Assembly: GCA_020025915.1 (NCBI GenBank)
Contig: JAHHRH010000043.1
Span: 1-11,397 of the forward strand
Reading direction: 5' to 3'
Origin: Sutterella sp.
Lineage (GTDB): Bacteria > Pseudomonadota > Gammaproteobacteria > Burkholderiales > Burkholderiaceae_F
Length of the DNA: 11,397 nt
Position numbers and translations under genes: made by a program. This document shows, piece by piece, positions 1 to 6,788 of this stretch. Every line of letters begins with the position of its first letter. Within the stretch, counting starts at the first letter, position 1. The notes beneath the pieces were generated by a model. It saw nothing but the letters and a program-made list of their open reading frames with translations, was not told where the DNA came from and did no database searches.

Positions 1-52
1 CAAAAGAGAAGGGACGACAAGCCGAGCTCCGGTTTAGTTTGTTGTTTTGCAA

Positions 53-85
53 GCTTGTGCCTTTAGGCACGAGTAGTTCACAAGC
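53..85. other. Nested inverted repeats at the left edge
   Basis: The first 139 bases hold no gene that I can support. They contain two overlapping hairpins. CTTGTGCCT (54-62) can pair with AGGCACGAG (65-73) with one G-U wobble and a tight loop. Alternatively GCTTGTG (53-59) can pair exactly with CACAAGC (79-85), which would enclose the first stem. Neither arm is followed by a good T-run on either strand, so this is a poor intrinsic terminator, although it lies downstream of the minus-strand dehydrogenase stop. It could be a transcript 3' end or a relic of a repeat. Function unknown. Confidence 0.35.
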
Positions 86-139
86 AGTTTTCGGCGCCAT
101 TAGTTTTTTGTGTTGAGAGATGGTTTGTCGCTCTCGCTC

Positions 140-922
140 TTATTCCATTTTCTGTAACAAGTTCGATGCGATACGACGCACGATATTGCGTGGCAAGAAG
201 CGCGTCATCCATGCGCCAAGGCGGTTAGTGAAACCGTCAAGTACGACGACTTTGCCGGCCATCATGCCTTCAAAGCCCGTTTTTGCGACGCTCCCAGCAT
301 CGGCCGAGAGTCGTTCGAAAGGACTATCGGCTTTGAGGCCAGCGGTTACACCAAACTGTGTATGTGTGGGACCTGGGCAAAACGCCGTGGCAGTCACCCC
401 AGTTCCGCGAAGTTCTTCAGCCAAAGACTCAGTAAAAGAAAGCACATAAGCCTTGGTGGCCCCGTAGACACCTAAATAAGGGCATGGCTGAAAGGCAGCC
501 GTGGAAGCAACATTAAGAATATGACCGTGGCCTTCACGCTTCATACGGCGAGCCATACGTATAGAAAGTGACGTCAGCGCCATGACGTTGAGGCGGATCA
601 TCTTCTTAAGCATGGCTTCGTCCATGTCAGACGAGGCGCCAAAGGCCCCAAAGCCCGCATTATTGATGAAGATTTCAGGCGTGATACGACGGTCAGATAA
701 CCAACTCGAAATTTGGTCGACGGCGCCAGGAGCCGTAAGGTCGAGCGCAAGTAAATGTGTTTCAGTACGAAGGTCGCGGCTCAGTACCTCAAGGGCGTGC
801 ATATTGCGCGCAATCAGTAGGACTCGATAGCCTTTCGCAGCGGCCAGTTTGGCGAACTCGCGTCCGATACCGCTAGAAGCTCCCGTGATGACGGCGAGCG
901 GTTGTATGTGGTCCGAAGACAT
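140..922 (-). CDS. Short-chain dehydrogenase/reductase (classical SDR, NADP type)
   Basis: A 260-residue cytoplasmic oxidoreductase with a Rossmann fold and the normal length for classical SDRs. The cofactor motif TGASSGIG is at residues 13-20 and NNAG at 87-90. The catalytic tetrad is visible: N112, S140 (in NVAS), Y153 and K157 (YGATK). The PG motif after the sixth strand is at 183-184. R39 at the end of the second strand (LIAR) suggests NADP rather than NAD, which is an inference. The start chosen is ATG at 920-922, because it places the Rossmann motif at the usual distance from the N-terminus and has AAGGAG upstream, about 12 bases away. A TTG further upstream (1009) would add 29 residues unlike the family. 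The substrate cannot be read from the sequence; close relatives (COG0300, DltE-like) are broadly called ketone or aldehyde reductases. The gene stands alone and is divergent from a decayed membrane-protein gene. Confidence 0.9.
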   Translation of the reverse strand: MSSDHIQPLAVITGASSGIGREFAKLAAAKGYRVLLIARNMHALEVLSRDLRTETHLLALDLTAPGAVDQISSWLSDRRITPEIFINNAGFGAFGASSDMDEAMLKKMIRLNVMALTSLSIRMARRMKREGHGHILNVASTAAFQPCPYLGVYGATKAYVLSFTESLAEELRGTGVTATAFCPGPTHTQFGVTAGLKADSPFERLSADAGSVAKTGFEGMMAGKVVVLDGFTNRLGAWMTRFLPRNIVRRIASNLLQKME

Positions 923-1028
923 AGGCGGATGTTGCTCCTTTTGAGTTGACTTCAGAAGTGTACAACAGGGTAACCGAAAAGCGTCTAAACTTCGGGAATC
1001 TCCTCTCAAATAAACTACTTAGATAGGT

Positions 1029-1637
1029 ATGCAAAACCGTCAATCGCTCTCTATTCGGCTCTTCTAGCTCGTGCTAGGTATAGCTATTAAATCTTGTGGC
1101 ATTGCCCTTATTACGCACGCTGCTTTAGACACGATGCCTGTTAAGATTTTGCCGCTCGCGGTTTCTAAGGTTGTCGGATCGACGCTAGGCACTTTGTCCT
1201 TAACATCATATTTTTCTTGATCGAAGTGCTGTTTTTGCGTGATCGACTTCGTCCGATTTTTTTGTTGCAACTCTGTTCCGTTTTTGTCTTCAACGCCATG
1301 ATTTATGTTTGGGTGCTGACCTTAAGCGCATAACGTTTGGATTGCGTTTGGTTATTCGCTCAATGCTAACGTCTTGGCGGCCATCAGGATACTCTTGCAG
1401 ATCAAGTCCAACACTTTGATGCAACCAGTAGAAGGCGCAATTTTGGCGTTGTCGATTGTGACCAAACGTTCGTTTGCAAGTTTAAAAGTTGCTAATGATG
1501 TCGCCAGCGTGACGCTCGAGTTCATCGTCAGTCGGCTTTTCTTAAACCATTTCGGTGTCATTGGCATAGGCACACTCGTCTCTGCTTTTATGGTCGGATA
1601 TGTCGTGAAGTGCCTTAAGCTCTTTCTCACTAACTAG
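1029..1637 (+). pseudogene. Decayed YczE/DUF6198-type integral membrane protein gene
   Basis: Three consecutive reading frames together spell one hydrophobic protein of about 200 residues, the usual size of the YczE/DUF6198 (YitT-like) membrane family. Segment 1 runs from ATG 1029 and reads MQNRQSLSIRLF, a TAG stop at 1065-1067, then LVLGIAIKSCGIALITHAAL and on to about 1199. The family expects a hydrophobic residue at the stop, so TTG to TAG is likely. A one-base loss near 1197-1200 moves to a second frame (NIIFFLIEVLFLRDRLRPIF, then VFNAMIYVWVLTLSA) that stops at 1331. A second shift near 1320-1335 restores the first frame, with IKSNTLMQPVEG, KVANDVAS and GIGTLVSAFMVG, ending at TAG 1635-1637. 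The motifs PVEG, a conserved Asp after a short helix, and GIGT are as I know them from this family. Three lesions make it non-functional unless the sequence has errors. Function of intact relatives: poorly known, possibly transport or export. Confidence 0.8.
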
Positions 1638-1702
1638 TGATGCTAATGCGGCATGAATAGCGTTTTCGGTACAATCTATCGAATTGTATTTTGGAGACGT
1701 CA

Positions 1703-2608
1703 ATGACGCAAAAGGGGACACGCCCGATCTTTGGATTTTTGCTTGCTTTTATGGCGGGCTTTGGATGGGGTTCGATGGGGGTTGCTGCTCAGGTCATGAT
1801 GGCCGACGGTGGCTTTACGGCTGGTGATTTGGTGTCATTGCGCGTTTTTGGCGCAGGTGTCTTATTGGCGGCTTTTTCAGCGATGACGTCGCGCGCTGCG
1901 ATCAAGAAGCTCTTTGGGAGTCGTCAGCTTTTTGTTGATGTGCTCATTTATGGGCTTGGCGTCTTGGCCACACAACTCACGTTCTTTTTGGCGATTCGTG
2001 ATGCCGGGGCGGCGACGGCTGCCATTATGGTCTTGACGGGTCCCTTATTTATTATCGGGTGGTTAGCATTACGCCACGGTGTGCCGGTCTCAGGCTTAGA
2101 ACTTTTAGCCTTTGTGTGTGCCGTCATGGGGGTAAGCTTGATCGTCACGAAGGGCGACTTATCGGTCGTGAATCTCTCTGTTTCGGGTGTCCTTTGGGGT
2201 TTGGCATCCGCCGCTTGCGGTGCCTTTTGTACTTTGCAGCCACGTCGTGCGATTGCCTCCTTAGGGGTGGGCACTGTGGTTGGTTGGGGTATGTTGCTTG
2301 CAGGCTTGATTGCCTTATTCGTTCATCCGCCATTCTCTATGAGTGGTACCTGGAGTTGGATGATGGTTTTGGGGTACCTCTACATTGTCGTGGTCGGGAC
2401 GGCTTTGGCCTTTTTCTGCTACTTAAAGAGCCTTGACTATGTGCCGCCCTCGGTGACGGCCATCTTGGGGGCCTTTGAACCTTTAACCGCTGTGGTGATG
2501 TCGGTCACGTTCTTGGGCACGGCCTTTACGATGCCAGAAGCTATCGGTATCGTCTTTGTCTTTGCTACCGTCTTTATTTTGGCCATGCGTGAAAAAGGAC
2601 GTAATTGA
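1703..2608 (+). CDS. EamA/DMT-superfamily inner-membrane transporter
   Basis: A 301-residue very hydrophobic protein with about ten predicted membrane segments, arranged as two EamA repeats (roughly residues 10-147 and 160-295), the usual size for this family of metabolite exporters (RhaT/RarD-like). The second repeat carries the typical EPLTAVVMSVTFLGTAF segment (259-275), and the first has FGWGSMGVAAQ near its start and an AGAATAAIMVLTGPLF stretch at 101-116. The start chosen is ATG 1703, with GGAG six bases upstream (1693-1696); an in-frame TTG at 1691 overlaps that ribosome binding site and is not credible. Substrate unknown: relatives export amino acids, nucleosides or other small metabolites. 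It lies 65 bases after the decayed YczE-type gene, on the same strand, and ends directly before a hairpin. A TACAAT at 1670-1675 might be a -10 element, but no convincing -35 is seen. Confidence 0.88.
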   Translation: MTQKGTRPIFGFLLAFMAGFGWGSMGVAAQVMMADGGFTAGDLVSLRVFGAGVLLAAFSAMTSRAAIKKLFGSRQLFVDVLIYGLGVLATQLTFFLAIRDAGAATAAIMVLTGPLFIIGWLALRHGVPVSGLELLAFVCAVMGVSLIVTKGDLSVVNLSVSGVLWGLASAACGAFCTLQPRRAIASLGVGTVVGWGMLLAGLIALFVHPPFSMSGTWSWMMVLGYLYIVVVGTALAFFCYLKSLDYVPPSVTAILGAFEPLTAVVMSVTFLGTAFTMPEAIGIVFVFATVFILAMREKGRN

Positions 2609-2615
2609 CATCCTA

Positions 2616-2642
2616 CCACGACTAAAGTCGTGGGATTCTTTT
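2616..2642 (+). terminator. Hairpin after the EamA gene; terminator, possibly from an IS200/IS605-type end
   Basis: CCACGAC (2616-2622), loop TAAA, GTCGTGG (2627-2633), followed by the T-rich run TTCTTTT (2636-2642). This fits a rho-independent terminator seven bases after the EamA stop codon. The sequence also resembles the subterminal hairpins found at ends of IS200/IS605 (IS1341-like) elements, which often contain a CGACTAAAGTCG core. No transposase gene is present, so any element would be a remnant. A second small stem, TTGCG/CGCAA, lies at 2646-2660. Confidence 0.6.
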
Positions 2643-2712
2643 AAATTGCGCTAGACGCAAAGAAAAGGACGGTTTCCGCTGCTGATTTGTCACCATATTG
2701 AAAGGTTGAAAG

Positions 2713-2752
2713 AAAAGCAAAAAAGCACCGAGAAGGGTGCTTTTTTGCTTTT
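2713..2752. terminator. Bidirectional intrinsic terminator between convergent genes
   Basis: A perfect 17-bp stem: the left arm is 2713-2729 (AAAAGCAAAAAAGCACC), a six-base loop is 2730-2735, and the right arm is 2736-2752. The GC-rich part is next to the loop and the A and T runs are at the base, so it works as a terminator read in either direction. It sits between the plus-strand transporter and the minus-strand dipeptidase gene, and probably ends both transcripts. Confidence 0.85.
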
Positions 2753-2776
2753 AGTCGGTGACGGAAAGCTTGGTGC

Positions 2777-4207
2777 TTAATCTTTGATCTGACGATTATG
2801 GAAGTAGATCTGATCCTGAATGTCAGAAGTACGCTTCGTGAAGCAGTCGTCAAGTAGGCGTTCAGCGAGTTCTTCGGCTTCAGCCAAGATTCGCAGGTTG
2901 AAGTCATTCAAGAGGGCTTGTGCCTGATCGGCATCCGTCTTCAAAAGTTCAACGTATTCGTCTTCCATGGTTGCTTGGCGGGTTGCTGTCAAGGCTTCAA
3001 AGTCGGCAAAGGCCTTCTTGACCATCGGGGCCAGACCCGTATAGTCTGTCATGACCAAGGTCTGAAGTTTACGGAACTTCCAGTACACCGAGCGACGGTC
3101 CGCGTGAGCAGAACCAACGCCATAATGTTCAGGTACACGTTCAATACCTTGATAGAAGGGCACGTAGCAAGAAAGGTCCGCCATACCCCAGGCCAAATAA
3201 ATCGTGCAACCAATGGCCATGGGCAACCACGGGCGAACCTGCATCACGTGGCTTTCGTAGGTACGGAAAACACTTACTGGACGCCAGGGTTCGTCACCGT
3301 TGAGGCCAAACTGATAGGGGTCGTGCTCAGAACCATCAAAGTGGTTACGCATGATGGCTTTGAGGTCATTCACCGTAATCGGCTTTTCAGGCGTGAGGTA
3401 GACGTCAAAGTTGCGACCGTCATCCACAGGCTGTTCGAGCGACGGATTGAGTATCTTTTGCATTACCCAAACACGTGGGTCGTTATAGACGCGATCACGG
3501 CTGTTGTCACGGGTATAAGCCTTGGCAAAGTCAAAAGCCCCGTCTTCAGGCTTCCAGAAGCCATTGGCCTTGGCAAAGTCCATGACCGTTGGTGAGCCCA
3601 TCATGTCAGCGCGTGCTGGATCGTATTCACGTAAACGACCCTGGTTGCCAGTGGCCATATACTTATCAGCAGGTGTACGGTGGGCAATCCACTGATGACC
3701 CGTACCCGTTTCCAGGTATCAAACGTCCGAAGCATCGACAAAGCCCACACCAAAGCCTTCGCCAGCGCCTTGCTCTTCGATGATGCGACCTAAAAGCGCA
3801 CAAGCTTCTTTGGCGGTACGGCAGCGTGGCAAGAGCACATCCAAAATGTCGTCTTCAGTAATGCCCGTTGCTTTGTTATACGGATCAATGGCTAAGGCAT
3901 CATCACGCGCAAAGATTGATTCGGTTCCCGTAATGCCTAAACCCGCTTCATTAAAGCCCACGGCACCGTGGAGCTGTGTTTGCCAGTTGGGCGCTGTCGT
4001 ATAACGCATGGCATGTGCCGGCATGGGATATTCAAAGGCTGTCGCACCCTGATGATCTTTCGTGCGATACATTGCGCCTTCAGGATAGTCTTGGGCAGGA
4101 TGAATCACGAAATGTTGGGCTTTGAGCGCACTGCTGTCAGCACTACGGGCAACAAGAAACGACCCGTCGGCCGTGGCCTTTTCACCAACGATTACGGAAG
4201 TACACAT
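2777..4207 (-). pseudogene. C69-type dipeptidase interrupted by one in-frame TGA
   Basis: The two halves belong to a single 476-codon frame typical of C69 (PepD-type) Ntn-hydrolase dipeptidases, usually about 460-500 residues. Translation would begin at ATG 4207 (AAGGA about nine bases upstream) with MCTSVIVG. Cys2 would be the N-terminal nucleophile after removal of Met. LVARSADSS (18-26) and GAVGFNEAGLGITGTES (81-97) are family signatures. At codon 163 there is TGA (3719-3721), where relatives have Trp in a V-W-Y-x-E context; reading continues as YLETGTGHQWIAHR. The C-terminal half has SVFRTYESH, RPWLPMAIG and YVPFYQGIERVPEHYG, all typical. An ATG at 3658 opens the C-terminal part, but it has no ribosome binding site and lacks the catalytic Cys. 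The simplest reading is a recent TGG-to-TGA nonsense mutation or a sequence error; the rest shows no decay. The intact enzyme would hydrolyse dipeptides, probably in the cytoplasm since no signal peptide precedes Cys2. Confidence 0.85.
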
Positions 4208-4232
4208 AGGTTGAAATCCTTTTTTGTTGACG

Positions 4233-4254
4233 TGCAACTCTGAGGCGAGTTGCA
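4233..4254 (-). promoter_or_regulatory. Perfect inverted repeat in the dipeptidase leader
   Basis: TGCAACTC (4233-4240) and GAGTTGCA (4247-4254) form an eight-base perfect stem with a six-base loop, 25 bases before the dipeptidase start codon and upstream of its AAGGA. There is no T-run after it, so it is not an intrinsic terminator. It could be an operator or a 5' leader hairpin in the mRNA. A TACAAT-like -10 lies upstream on the minus strand (4270-4275), but no -35 is convincing. Function inferred only from position. Confidence 0.4.
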
Positions 4255-4652
4255 AGAAGTAATCTTTAAATTGTAGAGCCGACATCTTCCAAGATGCCAT
4301 GCAGGTTTTCGTGACTAGGGTAAACGCTTCGCTTAAATAACGCGTTTTTGATGGTTTTTTGACGAATAAGATGGGAGAGTGAAAACGATTGCCAACGAAT
4401 CAAAGAAACAGTGTTATCACGAATGCGCCACCCTTTTTGAGGCGTTTTTTCACGAAATTGCACGTTTTTAAAGAGCGTTTTTTCACAATTGCGACATTAT
4501 TTTTGATGGTTTCGCTCTCGCACAGCCAATGGCGAGGCGCAAACCGGTCGGTTGAAGAGGTAATTCGTAGGCGACGTTCTTCAAAAGGACGCATGTTGAG
4601 GCAGTTCAGGTTAAGCTAGACGTGTTATTGATGCTCTAATGTTTGAACAATC
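4255..4652. other. Gene-free spacer with short direct repeats
   Basis: About 400 bases lie between the divergent dipeptidase and helicase genes without a credible coding region. Small open frames on the minus strand (for example 4400-4594) lack ribosome binding sites and resemble no family I know. The stretch is rich in T-runs on the plus strand. GCGTTTTTTCAC occurs twice (4442-4453 and 4475-4486), each followed by a similar AATTGC block. TTTTTGATGGTTT also occurs twice (4345-4357 and 4500-4512). The repeats suggest local duplication or a decayed sequence rather than a structured RNA. Confidence 0.45.
4632..4640 (+). promoter_or_regulatory. Possible extended -10 promoter of the helicase gene
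   Basis: TG (4632-4633), one base, then TCTAAT (4635-4640), matches an extended -10 element with one mismatch in the hexamer. No good -35 is visible. If used, transcription would begin near 4647, leaving almost no leader before GTG 4653 but about 48 bases before ATG 4695. Weak evidence. Confidence 0.3.
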
Positions 4653-6314
4653 GTGCCGCTTTTACCTTCGTCCTTCAATCCTTTTGATAGTGTGATGTCG
4701 TTTGATGTGACGTCGTCGCAGGACGAAGTTGTGCCTGAAGATTTCGTCGATGGCGTTCATGAGAAACTAGACTCGGCTGATTCGTATCGTCCAGAGTACG
4801 TCAAAGAGGTTCGACTGGCTGATGCTTTTCGAAAAGTCGAATTGACCGACGGGCAAAGGACCTTGATTCCAAAACTCGAAGCCTTTTTAAAGAGCGAACC
4901 CATTGGCGTTTTTCTTTTGAAAGGCTTTGCTGGTACGGGTAAGACCTTCATGATGAAGGGCGTTGTGGACTACCTCACGCGTCAACATCGAGATGTGGTG
5001 CTTTTAGCGCCGACAGGGCGCGCAGCCAAAGTCTTGGGAACCCGTGTTAAGCGCCGTGCCTCGACCATGCATAGCCATCTCTATGGCAAAACCGAAGCAG
5101 TGAATCCTGATGATTCTGAAGACTTCTGCTTGGTGAGCGAACTCACGATCAATACCGATGCAAACGATGTGGTCTATATCGTTGACGAAGCCTCGATGGT
5201 GAGTGACCGAAAGGTCGAAGGTGGGATTTTGCGTTTTGGTAGTGGTCAGTTGCTCTCTGACTTCTTCCATTTTGTGAGTGAAGGGGATCGAAATCTCACA
5301 CGTAAGGTCATTTTTGTAGGTGACGTGGCACAGTTGCCACCTGTACATATGACGGAGTCGCCCGCACTCAGTGCGAAATATCTCTATGACAACTTTGGCA
5401 TCAAAGCCTACGAACATGTGCTCTCCGACATTGTGCGTCAAGAGGCTGATAGCGGCATCATGCGCACGTCGTTAGATCTTCGAGAAGCGATCAAGCGTCA
5501 TGATTATCGTGGACCAAAGGTTCCTTTTAGTGAGTTTGACGACCTGACACCGATCACACCTCGAGAGATGGCTGATCTTTGTTTTGAAGTGATGGGTCGC
5601 AAAATCACTCGCCATGCGGTCATGATTGCTCATAGTAATAAGCGCGTTCAAGAACTGAACTTCGCTTTGCGTGCGCATCTTTTTCCGGGGGTCGAAGAGG
5701 TGACCGTGGGCGACAAGCTCATGATCATCATGAATACGCGTATCAACGAAAATTTTGTCTGTAATGGTGACTTTGCCCAAGTGGTGCGTGTGGGCGGCGT
5801 CGTCACGCGTACCGTGCCGTTACCGAAAGAGCGATTGAAATACGGTGGCTTTCGAGAGCGCGAACCCTTGGCGTTGCGGTTTCGTGAGGTGACCTTGAAA
5901 TTAAGAAACGAGGAGGGTGAGCTTTTTACGACCGACGGGCTCATTATCGAAAACGAACTCGAAATGATGGCTGCGCCCAATTTGTCCCTCATCATACAAG
6001 GGCTTTTGATTGACTTTGCGAAGCGTCACTCTCATCTCAAGAAAAAGTCATCTCAGTACCAAGAAGCCTTGGCGAAGGATCCTTATGTCAACGCTTGGCA
6101 TGTGCGCTATGGCTATGCCGTGACGTGTCATAAGTCTCAAGGTGGTGAATGGGAGCACGTTTTTGTTGACTGCGGCTGGCATAAGCCAGACCTTGATCAG
6201 AGTTACTTTAGATGGCTCTATACTGCGGTAACGCGCGCCAAAAAGCATCTCTACTTGGCGCGCATTCCTAAAGGAATCAATGTCATACCAGACGACTGCC
6301 CAGATTGGTTTTGA
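4653..6314 (+). CDS. RecD/Dda-like superfamily 1B DNA helicase
   Basis: A protein of up to 553 residues that would unwind DNA using ATP. The helicase motifs are in order: Walker A GFAGTGKT (91-98), motif Ia LLAPTGRAAKVL (117-128), motif II VDEAS (177-181), motif III FVGDVAQLPPV (221-231), a motif IV-like MIAHSNKRVQELN (324-336), motif V YAVTCHKSQGGEW (488-500) and motif VI YTAVTRAKKHLYLA (523-536). The last two belong to the UvrD_C_2 domain typical of RecD, RecD2 and phage Dda proteins. Length is between Dda (about 440) and RecD2 (over 700). No recB or recC genes are nearby, so it is probably a stand-alone helicase rather than exonuclease V alpha. The start is uncertain: GTG 4653, GTG 4692 and ATG 4695 all lack a clear Shine-Dalgarno; the longest frame is given. 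The gene is convergent with the next one, leaving only ten bases between their stops. Confidence 0.9.
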   Translation: MPLLPSSFNPFDSVMSFDVTSSQDEVVPEDFVDGVHEKLDSADSYRPEYVKEVRLADAFRKVELTDGQRTLIPKLEAFLKSEPIGVFLLKGFAGTGKTFMMKGVVDYLTRQHRDVVLLAPTGRAAKVLGTRVKRRASTMHSHLYGKTEAVNPDDSEDFCLVSELTINTDANDVVYIVDEASMVSDRKVEGGILRFGSGQLLSDFFHFVSEGDRNLTRKVIFVGDVAQLPPVHMTESPALSAKYLYDNFGIKAYEHVLSDIVRQEADSGIMRTSLDLREAIKRHDYRGPKVPFSEFDDLTPITPREMADLCFEVMGRKITRHAVMIAHSNKRVQELNFALRAHLFPGVEEVTVGDKLMIIMNTRINENFVCNGDFAQVVRVGGVVTRTVPLPKERLKYGGFREREPLALRFREVTLKLRNEEGELFTTDGLIIENELEMMAAPNLSLIIQGLLIDFAKRHSHLKKKSSQYQEALAKDPYVNAWHVRYGYAVTCHKSQGGEWEHVFVDCGWHKPDLDQSYFRWLYTAVTRAKKHLYLARIPKGINVIPDDCPDWF

Positions 6315-6324
6315 GCTTTAGGCC

Positions 6325-6693
6325 TTAAGGGCGAATAAAGCGTAAGAATTTGCCGTTTTGCTCAAGGAGCAGGGTATTGAGCGTCAATTCGCGTAAGTTA
6401 TACGTGGTTTTAAAGCGCTGACGAACACCATTTTTGAGGTAAGTCCCCGAGAGCGTAATTGTGTCCACTGTGAGGGACCACGATTCAATGGCCCAGGGAG
6501 CGCCCTTGGTCGTTGTGGCGCTGCCGTCAGGCAAGAAATCAAACACGATGGTTTGTTCGGGTGGTAAAGGCTTGGCGTCAATCCATTGACCGACCACCGT
6601 AGGACCACGGTAGGGTTCTTCGGTGGAGCAACCATTAACCATCGCAAATACGGGCAAGGTGAGGGCGGCGCTAACGAATTGGCGTCGATTCAT
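6325..6693 (-). CDS. Small lipoprotein with twin-arginine-like signal, function unknown
   Basis: A 122-residue protein starting at ATG 6693 with AAGGA five bases upstream. The N-terminus MNRRQFVSAALTLPVFAMVN has an RRxF motif of the twin-arginine type, a hydrophobic stretch, and a lipobox VNGC with the lipid-attached Cys at 22. Ser at the next position predicts the outer membrane under the usual sorting rule, which is an inference for this organism. The mature part of about 100 residues starts with VVGQWIDAKPLPPEQTIVFD and continues with alternating hydrophobic and polar residues suggesting beta strands, with a W near the start as in small lipocalin-like beta-barrels; this is only a resemblance. 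No specific family was recognised. It probably forms its own transcription unit, with the small basic protein gene 95 bases upstream on the same strand. Confidence 0.75.
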   Translation of the reverse strand: MNRRQFVSAALTLPVFAMVNGCSTEEPYRGPTVVGQWIDAKPLPPEQTIVFDFLPDGSATTTKGAPWAIESWSLTVDTITLSGTYLKNGVRQRFKTTYNLRELTLNTLLLEQNGKFLRFIRP

Positions 6694-6788
6694 AGAAATC
6701 CTTGATAGGTCTGGAGGGTAGACCGTTACGTGGTCTTGATATGTCGAAATTGAATGCTGTCGCCCAAATAAAACGACGTGGATGGGCT

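Noticed and set aside
1064..1630. Minus-strand open frames at 1064-1270 and 1352-1630
   Set aside because: They are antisense to the decayed YczE-type gene, which gives a far better family match on the plus strand.
2918..3595. Plus-strand frame of 225 codons
   Set aside because: Shadow of the dipeptidase gene, without family likeness or ribosome binding site.
2777..3658. Separate gene for the C-terminal half of the dipeptidase
   Set aside because: It has no ribosome binding site before ATG 3658, lacks the catalytic Cys, and is in frame with the upstream half through a single TGA.
3719..3721. Selenocysteine at the TGA of the dipeptidase
   Set aside because: The family has Trp, not Cys or Sec, at this position, and the bases right after the TGA do not form a convincing bacterial SECIS-type hairpin.
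4266..4594. Small minus-strand frames in the spacer upstream of the helicase
   Set aside because: No Shine-Dalgarno sequence, no recognisable motif, and composition dominated by reverse-read T-runs.
4592..4618. Tiny frame MLRQFRLS after an AAAGGA
   Set aside because: A ribosome-binding-site-like sequence is present, but eight codons are too few to support a gene without further evidence; a leader peptide cannot be excluded.
5004..5441. Minus-strand frame of 145 codons
   Set aside because: Antisense to the helicase; its sequence is rich in His and Met in a pattern typical of a shadow frame.
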